From: Chaetoceros tenuissimus
Lineage: Eukaryota; Bacillariophyta; Thalassiosirophyceae; Chaetocerotales; Chaetocerotaceae
Direction of reading: 5' to 3'
NCBI GenBank assembly: GCA_021927905.1
Contig: BLLK01000074.1
Location: 62,001-126,000, forward strand
Length of the DNA: 64,000 nt
Positions 50,496-62,407 of this stretch are shown piece by piece; the first letter of the stretch is position 1, and each line of letters opens with the position of its first letter. A program made the translations under genes and the position numbers. A model generated the notes under the pieces. The model was not told the DNA's origin. It was given only the letters and a program-made list of their open reading frames with translations, and made no database searches.

Positions 50496-53400
50496 ATGGA
50501 AATGTTGCTCAAAGCTACGATTCTCACTATTCTTGCATCACTCCATTTGTCAATCGTGAATGCATCAACTGAACCCTTCTCTTTTGTGGTAATGGCCGAT
50601 GTACATGGCTTCACTCCTCTAGCTTTTCAAAGTGACGGATACAAGTCAAAGAAGCAGTGGAAAACTCGTTTATCCATTTTGAAAAATATTTATCAAAACT
50701 ATGGTCAGTCCAAATTTCTAATCACAATTGGAGATTCTGTGAGTTTTGGAGGTATCCGAAATGATGATGAGTTTGTAAAGAAGCTTGGTGGAAACATGTC
50801 TACGTATGATGCAGTGTACATGGCAGGGGTTAATGCTCATAATAGGACACGGGAGATGGTATTGGAAGCTGGATTCGAACATCTTTTGCCGGTAGTGGGA
50901 GATCATGAACTTGGAGGTATGTAGTTTTACAACGTTTTATTCCAAAGCAGCAATTTACAAGTATCATAATCTCATTCGATGCTTAAATTATTTTGTATAC
51001 TTGCAGGTAATGAAGGATTTCGAGTTGGAAAGAAAGTTGCAAATATTCCTGCTTATAGGCAATCTTTTGCAGATGGATACTTCAAAGGTGACAACAACCT
51101 GTATGATTATAGTGATGACATTGCAGGTGCTAGCGCAAGGCCATTTGGGACTACTTTTGAAGGTAAGGTGTCTTGCAAATTTTTGAAAAGCTGTACAAGT
51201 CTATTGGAATATTAACACAAACTGTTTTCACTGCTTTCAGGTTCTTCCTATGCTTTCAGGTTTAGAAATATTGTCTTTGTTGCAGTGGATGTCTTTCAGC
51301 TCGTTGGCGATGGTAGCTCAAACTTTTTTGATAGAAAACATGGTACGGGCGGCGAAGGTACCCATACGTGTACAGTTGTTGACGAGCATCTAGCTTGGTT
51401 TGAAGACGTTTTAAGCTCGTCCCGAGGTGATCCAACAATTGCACACATATTTGTGGCGGGGCATGTACCAATTCTTCAGCCAGTTCGCGCAGTGAAGACA
51501 TCTGGCCAATTCTTTGATTTGGCCGAAGAAAGTACATTCTGGAAATTGATGATAAAGTATGACGTCGACTTCTACCTAGGTGGTGATGTTCATTCAAATA
51601 CTGTTACAAAAACTATGGAGCAGGACTCCAACACCATCCAAATAGTTTCTAGATCCAATCGCTTCAGTGGATTTCTTGTGGTTAATGTTATCGAGGACAA
51701 GGTTCAGATAGAACATTACAACGAAGTTGACGGAGGTGCAGATAAATTCAATAACAACTATGTGAAAGATGGCTCTCTCACTGTTGATAAATCAGCTGGC
51801 ACTGCAAGCATAGAATCAGAAGGTGAATTGCTTCTTCATAACAATTGGGATAAGGCTTTGATTTCTTTTGATTTTGAAGAGCTGATGCCTATTGATGCAA
51901 GACAGGTACTTGGTCTTCGAGGTCATAACGAATTGATACCCACGAGTATTTTAATTGACGGAGTCATGTGCACAGACAGTTTTCACAACAATGGAATCTT
52001 TGATGTGCAGTATGATGCCCAAGTTGGTAATATAATCCTGTCACAAGGCAGGTACAGGGGCAGTAGCTCGGCTCAATTTCATCCAGACTCTAGAGTTGCA
52101 ATTTTTGGTACAGGTCCTCTTCATGGTGGCCAGATTTTCTCTATTTCTCTGTGGTTTAGAACAGAGCATATCGAAAAAGAAATGGTGTTGGCATTTTATG
52201 GCTCATATTGGGGAGGAAGCCATGGTACAAAAGATCACTTCTTATTAACACTAGATCAAGGAATACCTACAATTTACGTGAGGAATGGAGAGAAATCTCT
52301 TTGGGCTCCTACAGTGAAACCTCTTGCAGATAACTTCTGGCATAATATTGTAGTCACTATGCCATTCAAAAGCTGTCGCCCTTCTGACATGAAACTCTTT
52401 GTCGATGGCAATTTTGTGAGATTGATGCACAACGAAGATTTGACTGAAGATTACATATTCTTCACTACAGCAGGAAGATTGAGCATTGGTGGATTTGGTT
52501 ATGGCGGAAATTCTCTACATTTTGACAAACCAAAGGAGCCGTACGATGGAAAGATTGATGATGTTTCAGTCTTTGGTCGATCTCTTGAACAAGGCGAGAT
52601 ATCTGGACTTGGCGAACAATGTTCAAACGGTTTAAATTGCGGTTTGCAATATTGCCAAGATAATGAATTCACGTGCTCGTCATTGGAATGTGATTTTGTA
52701 TGGTTAGGCAAGACTTGCAAACCATTCTGTTTGGAAGAGGATTGCGATAGAGATATTTGTTCCGGTTGTCAATTTTGCTCACCACCCAGCACATCTCAAT
52801 GCAGTTTTGCATATTTTGAGGATATCACTGAGATTGTATTCAGTGGCAGTCCATCCTATTGGTACCAGCTTGATCATTCAGGTTCTCCGTACGGGCATGA
52901 AAGAGCTCCTCTCTTTCGTGACATCGATGGTGATGGTGTACTTGATTATTTGAACTCCATGCATGGTCATACTATAGTAAATTCCAATGGAACATTGGAC
53001 GGGCGTTTCGAAATAGCATTGAGTCGAATCCTTGAAGATGGAACAATACAGTTACAGCCTATTGGCAATCGTATTGTGATTGAAGATGAAGTTGAAGAAT
53101 TTTCCCCTTTTCATAAAAAAAATATTGGGTTCATTGACGCACATGGGGAGCAATTGATGGACTTAGATGGTGATGGTATTTTAGATCTGTTCATTGTACA
53201 AGGCGGCAATAGAGGTGAACTCGTACGAAATCCAAAAATGCAAGATAATCTCCTCTTCTTCGGCGAGATCAACGACAAGAAGTTGGTCTTGCGAGGAGGG
53301 AGGAAGCAGGCATTTGATGCAGGATTGCATGGTCGAAATGGAAGGGGTCGTCAACCCTTCATATTCGGTAAGGAGTTAGGAAATACTTCGACTCGATTAT

Positions 53401-55576
53401 TTTTATTGCTCATGTCTCATGCTTTTTTAGATGCAAATGGCGATGGTTTGCTAGATATATTTATTGTTCAATCGAGGCGGACTGACAATGAAATAGAACC
53501 TGGGATCCTATTATTGAATCAAGGAAATCGCACGTGGATTGCACATGAAGACATGGCAGAATTTACACGAGCTGTAATCCTTACTGATATTAATGGTGAT
53601 GGGATTGCTAATGAAGTAATTATGCATCGAGCATTTTGCTTCCCCCAGCGCCAAGGTCCAAATACTGATCCTGTTTATGAAAAGTATGGTCCATTTGGCA
53701 AAGAAATTAAAGAATTTTGCAGTACAAGACCAGTTGGCACTTTGGTAGGTTATCGCTTCAACCAGGACAGCCAGAAAATGCAAGAAATTTCCCAACAATA
53801 CTTCAATATTAATGCCGATTCCGATTTCCAGCCACCTTGTTGTCCGCATGGGGCCTTTGACGAGCAATATGGGTGCAATGCACTAGCAATTGCATCTGGT
53901 GACTTTGACAGTGACTTGCTAGCAGACCATATCTTTTTATATCAGACAAAATTGGTAATTTACTACTCTTCCGATAGACCCCAGGGTACTTTACCAATAG
54001 CGAACAAATATCCAAGTGTTGAGCTGATACTTCCAGACTATTGTCTCTCTGCAAAGAGCGTTAGAGTCACCGATTTCAATAATGACAGTGAAAAGGAAAT
54101 CTTCATCATGTGTAAGGCAACTGGAGCCTTTGCATTCTATACCCAAGAAAGTGTTGATTCCAAAAAATGGACACTTCACCCTTCATGTGGTAGGAATGAT
54201 TCGATGGGAGACATTTCTAAATTGTCTCTGGCATATCCAAAGTTTGACGACCTCTTTGATTCTTCCAGCGTCAATTGTGAAAAGTTTGAATTTAAGCATG
54301 TTAGAAAAGAGTGTTTAAAGTATCAATCCGGGAAGTCTCTTATGCTAGGCGCTGTAGGATTGACACTTGCTGATATGAACAATGATGGCTTCATGGATGT
54401 CGTGTATTCAAATGCATTTGGTTATGTAAGATTTCTTCTGAACAAACCAAACAACAATGACAAGACAAATGATTTCATTGTTTTTGAATTGAAGGGTGAC
54501 GGCACCAATAATGATGTTTACGGAATAGGTGCAACATTGATTCTAACCACTGAAAGAACTGATGGTTCGACACGAAAGCATTTTCAAGAATATTCACGTA
54601 ATGGAGATAAAAGTGGCTATGATGATCCCCGCGTATATTTTGGGCTAGGAAAAGACCTGAAGCCGGTCAGCATACAAATCACATGGATGAATGGTCATCA
54701 GCAAGTTCAAGATCTGCAGCATTGGGAATTTCATGGTTCTGTCGCTCCTGTAGTCCTTGTAGACAACACCATAGCTACCTCCACAAATCCAAACTCTACA
54801 CCTTCCTTTGATCCAGTTATGGATCCTTCAGAACCACCCTCCTTCAATCTTAGCGATAGTCCATCTTACTCTCCGACATCTATTCCGTACGAGCCTCCTT
54901 CGATGAGTAGTGAAGGGCCATTGTCTAGTCCAAGTACTTTGCCTTCTTTTGGCAGTAATACGCCTTCTTCGAGAAAGTCACAATCACAGACACCGAGTAA
55001 ATCTCAGTCAGATCTGCCATCTGCTACAGATTCAGTCAGTCCAAGCGCTACAACTTCATTGAGTCCATCAAAAGGAGAGATTCAGATATTTGTTGATCAA
55101 TCAAATGTCGAATATGGAGGCGCCGCAAAAATGTTTACATGTGTTGGAACAAATACCAATATGATTAGGTACGTATCATTAATCCCATCGAATAGCAAAC
55201 TTTGTATGCCCTTTCAATACGATACGAATGAAACTCATGTATATCGAAATACAACAGTGGAATCAAAGATACTGGTTATTTGACTTTCAGTATTGACCTC
55301 CAGTGTTCAGACGCAGATGTTGAAGTGAGCTACGTATCTCATGTAGCGAGAAAGTTCCATGTTACTGTCAACAATGAAAAAGAAGAGGTTTTTGATTTCA
55401 GTCCAACTGGAGAATGGTGTTTTAGAGGAGGTACTTCATCATCAATGATTTTGAGTAATCTTTCAGGATGGAAGAAGGGTATAAACACATTATCTTTTAA
55501 AAATCCGACTAGAAAGGCGTCACCACTTGTGGAATGGGTGAAATTCAAAGAAAAGTGCTCAGCAACCTCAAATTGA
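50496..55576 (+). CDS. large secreted metallophosphatase / LamG / FG-GAP / ASPIC protein
   Basis: Four exons: 50496-50916, 51007-51162, 51241-55168 and 55258-55576, with GT-AG introns of 90, 78 and 89 bp. All joins keep the frame (ELGG-NEGF, TFEG-SSYAF, MIS-GIKDTG), giving 1,607 aa. Start: first ATG at 50496; an upstream in-frame GTG at 50475 is disregarded. Signal peptide (to about residue 24), a calcineurin-like phosphatase domain (ADVHG, GDS, GDHE, GHVP, GGDVHSN), a LamG/concanavalin-like region, a Cys-rich segment, five or more Ca-binding FG-GAP/VCBS loops (DIDGDGVLD, DLDGDGILD, DANGDGLLD), an ASPIC/UnbV-like region (YGIGATLIL, VYFGLG), a Ser/Pro-rich linker and a C-terminal beta domain. 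Probably an extracellular phosphoesterase with adhesion modules. Confidence 0.85.
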
Positions 55577-55689
55577 AACACAGATCAGTCTCGTCATCGA
55601 TTCTATGTAATTGAGAATAATTTCTGTATCATATTTATGTAAAGTACTATTTGTCTACAAGCTCTATATCAATTCTTTTGCAATCGAAA

Positions 55690-56705
55690 TTATGCTTGGT
55701 CGTCATTGAATGAATCTGCAATACTCTTGATGGTTGTATCAATTGACTCTTTAAACTTTTCTGGTACATCATCAGAATCAATTTTACCATAGGCAAATGC
55801 ATATTTAGTCACCTTTGTGTCACTAAAGTACCCAATTGCAGCAATTGTAAATTCCTCAATGCTGAGTACGCCGTTTTTGTCTTCATCCACAATGTTGAAT
55901 GCTATTTTTGCATCCTCTTCGGAGAGACCGATCGGTTTCACTAATACATTCAGTCGGTTAAGAAGATATTTTTCAGAAGGTGGAAATGTGCAATCTCCGA
56001 AACTTACTCATGATGTAGTAAAATTCCTTCCAGCTGAGTTCCCCATTTCCATCGAAATCAAAAGCTTCAAAAACAGGCTTGCAAAACAATTTAAAGAAAG
56101 TCTTGAAGAAAGGAAGTTTGGATGTCGTAATCAAGTAATTGGCAAACCTTTGTTTATTTTTGCCAGCGAACCCATATGCAGTCATTGCATTGACTTTGAA
56201 CAAGTGAGAAAAAAGTTAGATCTACATTGATACATTGTGATGAAAATATGTTTAAAGTTTTCTTCTCAATCACTTACAGACGCGTCTTATACGCTGAAGC
56301 AATTGCTTTTTCTGCTCCTCGGATACAGAGATTCCATCTTCTTTCATTAACACAGCAGCCTTGTCGGCCCACAAGACTAGATCTTCGACATTGACACTTT
56401 GGTTATTGTCAAAGTCCAAGAAATCAAAGTATCGCTCTATTTTATATTTCTGTAAGTAGCGAGTGAATACGCGTTTAGATTAGCGCAAGGGTTTTCAAAA
56501 AGTACAGAGAAAGATAGCACGACATGGTGATGGGAATGAAATATATGGTGGCACCATGTTTTGCTGACTACCGTGTATAGCAAGAAAGCAATAGCAACAG
56601 TGTGGTAGCAACAAAAACTTCTAATGAAACGTCTCTTAAACTTGAGTAGGTGTCTGCTGTCCACATTCTACTTACCTGGAAGCTACGATCTTGACAACAA
56701 ACCAT
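55690..56705 (-). CDS. EF-hand calcium-binding protein
   Basis: Four exons read from splice sites: 56705-56676 (30 nt), 56449-56278, 56193-56008 and 55940-55690, with introns of 226, 84 and 67 bp. The frame is kept throughout, giving 212 aa. Three EF-hand loops are clear: DFDNNQSVNVED (22-33), DFDGNGELSWKE (about 113-124) and DEDKNGVLSIEE (about 148-159). They fit Ca binding, in a layout like sarcoplasmic or calexcitin-type proteins. No signal peptide or membrane segment. The first exon is very short (MVCCQDRSFQ). The two Cys at positions 3-4 could be lipidated, but Gly is absent. Converges with the gene before it (113 bp between stops). Confidence 0.75.
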
Positions 56706-57682
56706 TTTTCTACAATGTAATTTTATGTTGTAAGTGGGATGAAACTATTCAAGGCAGACGTCTGTGTGTTTCTTGCTGACGAGCTGACGAGTGACGAGGT
56801 AGATTGGGCCCATTTGAATTCAACCCTTTCTGGTTGGGAGGTGGAAATCGTTAAAATCTACATGTTCAAAATGTATTTTGGAACTGGGAGAATATGAATG
56901 TATTTTTCCGTCCATATGATTCTTTCCATCCTATGATATCTCTTTAATATTATCTTTTTAGAAACAAAGAATACTTTAGACTCATAGTCACGTGTCAATC
57001 TATTTGCACCCCATTTAATCCAAGTAAGATATCTTGGATCGCAAAAATTCTTTGACCTCTCGTCTCCCTTTCGTTGCAAGGTGAAGTCATTATACCTAAA
57101 TTGGCTATAGACACTAAAGTTGACGATCCAATGCTTTCTCACACACTTGCACAACAAAACCAAGAGCGACGAGAGCTTGAAAAAAAAATGAAGACGTATC
57201 TATTTTCATTCATCGAAATAGACTCATTATAATCTATTCATTAAAACCACAAAAGACTACTACAGGATCATCCCCAGATCCATTTGAAGTATTGATTTGA
57301 AGTCATTTGAATTTCTTGCTGGGAAATGTCTGACTGCATATGTCATATAAGGAATATCACACCGGACAAAAATCGAAAGAAGAGCAATGACTTTCTAATC
57401 TAATCATCGACTGATTTTTTAAGACTAATGTCTTCCCATTGCTCTGTTATCTACATTGTAGCAGCAGGGTCTCCCATCGAAACGATACATAGCGTGCTAA
57501 GTAATGAAGGAGTCACCCAGAAATATTGGCAAGGCTTCTTTTTCTGATCATAAACTCTCAGGTTTTTCAAGACTAGCTTACAATACATCTTTTCAGAGTT
57601 TACTCCAGAACAGTTCATAAATTCTAGAAGATAGAATAAGAAACCAGCCCAACCTTCCATCTACGTACAAATAAATCTCAGC
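56706..57682. other. intergenic
   Basis: No supported gene. About 57055-57293 is homologous to 59325-59570, the region just before the tocopherol-cyclase ATG. It includes copy 2 of the 54-bp element and the motif GGATCATC-CCAGA. Confidence 0.55.
57095..57148 (+). repeat. 54-bp upstream element, copy 2
   Basis: Reads CCTAAATTGGCTATAGACAC ... GATCCAATGCTTTC and ends ACACACTTGC. 588 bp before the ATG at 57683. Confidence 0.75.
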
Positions 57683-58868
57683 ATGAAATACCTCGAGACA
57701 ACTCTTTCAATCGCTATTCTAGCGGTGGTAGCCCTCCCTGAGAAGGTACGATTTTCTTTTTCTATTATTCAATTCAAATACTATTTTTTTCTCAAAAAAA
57801 CTCTGATTGTAAACCCGAAATAGTGTAATTGTGAGCGACATTGAAAACTTATGGCATCATGTATTGATACTTCTTGTTATGCTAACGGACTTTGCATATT
57901 TCTCCCTCCCTTTCTTGTACAGCTACATTGCGTGGCAACAAAGATCTTGCACAAAACACTTTATCTCATGACGATGAAGCCCGTGTACTTGGTGGAACAG
58001 ACAAAGGAAACACACCAAATGGTAAACCATTCGAGCATATTCAAGGTCAGATTCAAAATCTTGAAGACTTAATTCAAGAATTACAAAATCAAGCAGATAC
58101 ACTCGCCCAAGAAATCTCTGATCTAGAAGAAAGAGTTGAGCAGAACGAAGGTGATATTCTCACTAATATTGACGATATTGATGCTCTCAAGGACTCTACA
58201 CAACAGTTAGGATCTACACTTGCTGCACTAGCGGCCACAGTAGATGCAAACGAGCAAGATATCGAACAAAAGTTGTCTGACTTTTGAGGAGTTTTGATAC
58301 ATATGTTAGTGGAACTCAGACTCTATTGAATGATCTAGATGCAAGGATTCAGACTAACTCTGTAACCTTAGTTCAGCATATCTTTGATGCTGACCAAGCA
58401 ATGCAAGGTATGCAAGCAACACTGGAAGGCTTGATCGTTCGCATTGCGAGTCTGGAAACATCTTCTGCAACCAAGACTGAATTGTTGAATAGCATTCGTA
58501 CCACTAGAACTTGGGTAACTGGTCAGCTCAGCTTGAAACAAAATCGCATTTCATCCGCCTGTCCTACTGGCGAAGCAATTCGCTAAGTCTATTCATCTGG
58601 CGGAGTTTCCTGCCAAAAAGTTACAAATGAAGTTGAAATCTATTCACACGAGCGTTCAACTAATTTGTTAGCCTTGACTTGTGACATATATTGTCCATCA
58701 ACAGATACATTGGTCGGAGGTGATTGGGAATGCACTGACAATCCTATACTGTTGTCTTATGTTACGGAAGACGGCCCATGGTTTAATGGGCATAAAGTTA
58801 CCCTAAGGTACTCTCTCCTTTTCGCCAGTAAAAGTGTCGCAGTACATGCACTCTGCCGCGAGGACTAA
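57683..58868 (+). pseudogene. decayed secreted coiled-coil protein gene
   Basis: Starts with a signal peptide (MKYLETTLSIAILAVVALPE), followed by an apparent intron (GTACG ... TTGTACAG, about 57746-57921), but the phases on its two sides do not match. A coiled-coil region follows (IQGQIQNLEDLIQELQNQAD, then repeated DLEER/NIDDIDALKDS) and is cut by a stop at 58286. The frame moves near 58284 and goes on with MQGMQATLEGLIVRI, then an in-frame stop at 58584-58586. Sequence after it is still coding-like (SSGGVSCQKVTNEVE, GDWECTDNP) to 58868. At least three lesions, so a pseudogene. The family is unknown. Confidence 0.7.
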
Positions 58869-59577
58869 GCAGCTGTATGCCAGAATGCATATCGTACTCA
58901 CTTCCATGATCATCATTTGCATATTTTCAAGCCACAACAGAAGATCTTTCTACTAGAATTTCTTATCCACACCACACTGCATATTCAGAAGCAAATCTAA
59001 ACTCTTTATACATATCATCTACACAAAAAGGAGACAGTTCCTCGCCTCTCCTGACAATGAGAAGAATGATCCCTCTTGTTTCTTCTCCTCTCACAAGCAC
59101 ACCATCTTCATCTTTTTATTTCATTTCATGATTGCATGTAGTCCTAACTAGACTGAAAGTAAGCTGCGGACTGCTTCGCACGGCGAGTAAAGCAAAACCT
59201 AAAAAAATATACATATAATATATAAGGAATCAATTCTCAATTACAAGAGTGTGTATTAGAGTGTTAGGTACATCATGTTCATTTGGAATAAAAGAGTCAG
59301 TCAAGTAGAAAGTAGAAATCGCGATGTTTGTTGTGCTTTGGCCTCTGTCGTCCCTCTGTCATCCGAGAAAGTGGATTTTATTCATCTAAATTGGCTATAG
59401 ACACAGAAGTTGATGATCCAATGCTTTCCCACACAGCTACAAATTGATGAAGGAGGAAGCAAACAAAAGTTGAACAGCGTATCTTTTCTTCGTCATTCAT
59501 CATTCCAATAGAGTCTATTTATTAAACCTACAAAAGAGTACTTGAAGGATCATCTCCAGAACCTTTAGAAGCTCATC
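58869..59577. other. intergenic, 5' flank of tocopherol cyclase
   Basis: No gene seen in the first ~450 bp. The last ~250 bp match 57055-57293 and hold copy 3 of the 54-bp element. Confidence 0.55.
59385..59437 (+). repeat. 54-bp upstream element, copy 3
   Basis: Reads TCTAAATTGGCTATAGACAC, then GATCCAATGCTTTCCCACACA. It starts 193 bp before the tocopherol-cyclase ATG, the closest of the three, so it is probably a promoter element that was duplicated with flanking DNA. Confidence 0.75.
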
Positions 59578-61110
59578 ATGACTCCAGCTTCAACTCTACA
59601 AATCATCCTTTTGTGCTTTCTAGGAGTGAATCCCATCTTTTCATTTTCTCCTCTCGACACAAGATATACAAAGAAGAAGAAGAATCATGTTTCTCTATCA
59701 GCAACAGCATCCAACAAAAGTAACAACAAAGAACACTCACCGTATCTTCAAGACATGAAAAACAAAAGAGCCTATCCACAACAAACACCGCACGCAGGAA
59801 GACACTTTCGCCCCTCTCACCCCAACCAATCCAAACTCTCTCAACGATTCAACCGCTTCAAACGTCATCCACAACGAACCAAAACGAAACGATTCATGGA
59901 AGGATGGTATTATCGTCTCACAATCCCTGAATCAAATGTATCATTTGCATTTATATTCAGTATTGAAGATCCATTCGAGTCGGAATTATCACTGAGTTGT
60001 GTACAAGTTATGGGACCGAATGATGAATATGTGGTACAGGCTGAACCATCTCATGAAAAGTTTTGGGCGTTTGCTCATTCACAGTCTTTTGGTTGTGTTT
60101 TTGATTATAATGCTGATGCTATGGTGAAGGATGATAAGATTGGAAAGAATGAGGTTTTGGAAGTTTTGGATCCGGATGATTTTGAGAAATATGTCAAGGC
60201 TGGGTTTCAAATGCTTCCTACGAGATTACAAGGAAAAGTCAAGGGTCATGATGGGTCTTTAGGTGGAGTGTTGGAGAATCAAGGTATTCCAAGATCATGT
60301 GATTTTGATGTACAAATTACACCATTGTCGGGATGGGGTGACGATGATCAAGATTTAGAAAAGTCGCGACAAAAGTCTACCGCGGGATGGCTGGCTTCGT
60401 ATTCGGTATTTGAACCACATTGGCAAGTCACTTTGGCAGATGCAAGGGCTACAGGATATGCTACTTGGAATGGAACCAGATATGATTTTGAAAATGTTCC
60501 CTTTTATGCGGAAAAGAATTGGGGTGGTAGCTTTCCTTGTAAATGGTATTGGGTGCAATGTAATTCATTTCAAGGTTTTACATCACCAGATGGAAGTAAT
60601 AGATTGTCATTGACTGCCGGTGGAGGGATACGAAAAGTACCATTCGGAGGAACAGAAGATCTTGGAATGGTATGTATACACTACAATGGAGTCTTTTACG
60701 AAGCAGTTCCATGGACGGGTGACATGGAATGGGAAGTAGATCCTTGGGGATCATGGAAATTCTCTGCCAAATGTACCTCTGGAAAACGTCTATTTGAAGT
60801 AGACGTCGTAGCAACCTGTGAAGAGGATGGTGTAGTATTAAGAGCTCCAACACAAGATCTTGGAATGGTATACTTTTGTCGGGATTCCTTTTTTGCCAAT
60901 GTGGAACTTTCTTTATATGAATTGATCTGGGATAAAGACAAGAAGGAATACGTGCGCGGTAATGCGATATTGGAAAATGTAAAGAGCATTGAACGAACTG
61001 GTGCAGTGGAAATTGGTGGTGGACCCTACTGGAATCCTTGGAAAGGTAAATCCAAAATGAAGTCATTCCTAAAGTCATTGGTGAAGCTTCCATATTTGTT
61101 TGGAAAGTAA
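59578..61110 (+). CDS. VTE1: plastid tocopherol cyclase
   Basis: Closes the chromanol ring of methylated phytylquinols to make tocopherols (vitamin E) in the plastid. A 510-aa protein with a signal peptide and an IFSFSP plastid site near residue 21. A Lys/Arg/Pro-rich mature N terminus precedes the cyclase fold. Family blocks seen: EGWYYRLTIP, FAFIFSIEDP, FYAEKNWGGSFPCKWYWVQC, LTAGGGIRKVP and WEVDPWGSWKF. Length fits plant VTE1 (~490 aa). Single exon. It shares a 5' flank with the decayed gene upstream. Confidence 0.93.
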   Translation: MTPASTLQIILLCFLGVNPIFSFSPLDTRYTKKKKNHVSLSATASNKSNNKEHSPYLQDMKNKRAYPQQTPHAGRHFRPSHPNQSKLSQRFNRFKRHPQRTKTKRFMEGWYYRLTIPESNVSFAFIFSIEDPFESELSLSCVQVMGPNDEYVVQAEPSHEKFWAFAHSQSFGCVFDYNADAMVKDDKIGKNEVLEVLDPDDFEKYVKAGFQMLPTRLQGKVKGHDGSLGGVLENQGIPRSCDFDVQITPLSGWGDDDQDLEKSRQKSTAGWLASYSVFEPHWQVTLADARATGYATWNGTRYDFENVPFYAEKNWGGSFPCKWYWVQCNSFQGFTSPDGSNRLSLTAGGGIRKVPFGGTEDLGMVCIHYNGVFYEAVPWTGDMEWEVDPWGSWKFSAKCTSGKRLFEVDVVATCEEDGVVLRAPTQDLGMVYFCRDSFFANVELSLYELIWDKDKKEYVRGNAILENVKSIERTGAVEIGGGPYWNPWKGKSKMKSFLKSLVKLPYLFGK

Positions 61111-61252
61111 AGAATGCGTTGCAAGTTGCGAGGGTGGAGAGTTTACTTGTGATTAAAATAAATAGCTAGCAATAAATAGAAACTTGGTATCCTATAAGTT
61201 ATTCCTAGCTAGTAATAGTAGAGTTCATAGTATTATCATCATCTACTCGTTA

Positions 61253-62407
61253 TTATTGAGGAGTGGCAAGTCCATTCAAACTCACCAATGTAATATCATA
61301 TACAAGAGTCGCATTTGGCGGAATGTTTCTTCTTGGAACACCTTGTGCACCATACGCTAAAACAGGAGGAATAATGACTCTTCTCCGTTCACCTACACAC
61401 ATTCCATTCAACCCAACATCCCAACCCGGTGGAAATTGTCCAAATGGCTGCTTTCCCAAAACAAAAAATATCGAAACATCATTCCCTCTCCCAGGAATCC
61501 CATTGTCATCAATTTTAACAGCACTTCCATCAAACACCGCACCAGTTTCAAGTATTTTTCCCACATAGGATATTTCCAAAAGATCATCAATGGTTGCACC
61601 TCTACGACACATTTTAGGCGCTACAAGCTGTTGAATGGTAATATTCTGATCATCTTGACTAGTCTCCTCATAACCAAATTTCACACTTCCATCTAAGTTC
61701 CGTTGAGTGGTATCACCCTTGGGAGCAACTTGAGTCGTTACTTCTCCTTTATTGGATAAGTTTTTCAAATCTTGAGAAAAGGAATCATTGCGAAAGGTTA
61801 GTTCTAAATTTTGTGCATTGGACTGTTTGACTTGTGCAATCATTTGCATGACTCCTTTGGCATCGGTTCGTTCTGCTGACTGATTGTTTATTTTGACAAA
61901 TATGTAATTGGGTTGTATGTTGTATTGTGCACCTATGGACGATGGTAGAATTGATTTCACGTATACGCGACGATTGGTTCGGAATTCTACATCTGCCACT
62001 TGTATTCCTAGTGGAGATTGTTGTACTTTGGACATGGGAATGATGATCTTGACTTCATCTGTCGGTGTCTGTAAAACTTTGTTTGTGTTTAGAGTTGTTA
62101 CTTCTGTGTTGGTCGAGTCTGTAGGTAATGTTAATGTTTGTTCAGGTGGAAGAATGTATGCCGAGTCTTGGACTGCAAATGAGTTCGTTTCATCTGTGAC
62201 TACTGCAGTGGACTTGGACGGTGTAGTGATGGAAGCCAGACTGCCAATGAGAATGCCATTCATGAATTCATTTCGTTGCATCATATTTTGATGAGGTGGA
62301 GTTTTCTTTCTCGATGACAAAGATGATGATGTGTCGAGGGGGACATGAAATGCAAAACATGAGGAGCAGCAAAGTGCGGCTAGAGCTACAGCAAACAGAC
62401 TCTTCAT
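61253..62407 (-). CDS. plastid PDZ and FKBP-type prolyl isomerase
   Basis: A 384-aa protein. Signal peptide followed by CFAFHVP (residues 17-23), the plastid-import pattern. Residues about 130-205 form a PDZ-like domain (LGIQVADVEF, VYVKSILPSS, LELTFRND). Residues about 270-378 form an FKBP-type peptidyl-prolyl isomerase (LLEISYVGKI, FVLGKQPFGQFPPGWDVGL, RRRVIIPPVLAYG, LVYDITLVSLNG). FKBPs assist folding at proline bonds. Fusion of the two in one plastid protein suggests a folding or assembly helper with its own substrate-binding domain. Converges with tocopherol cyclase. Single exon. Confidence 0.85.
   Translation of the reverse strand: MKSLFAVALAALCCSSCFAFHVPLDTSSSLSSRKKTPPHQNMMQRNEFMNGILIGSLASITTPSKSTAVVTDETNSFAVQDSAYILPPEQTLTLPTDSTNTEVTTLNTNKVLQTPTDEVKIIIPMSKVQQSPLGIQVADVEFRTNRRVYVKSILPSSIGAQYNIQPNYIFVKINNQSAERTDAKGVMQMIAQVKQSNAQNLELTFRNDSFSQDLKNLSNKGEVTTQVAPKGDTTQRNLDGSVKFGYEETSQDDQNITIQQLVAPKMCRRGATIDDLLEISYVGKILETGAVFDGSAVKIDDNGIPGRGNDVSIFFVLGKQPFGQFPPGWDVGLNGMCVGERRRVIIPPVLAYGAQGVPRRNIPPNATLVYDITLVSLNGLATPQ

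Noticed and set aside
57451-57660. 69-aa minus-strand open frame
   Set aside because: Lies in the promoter region of the decayed gene and has no features.
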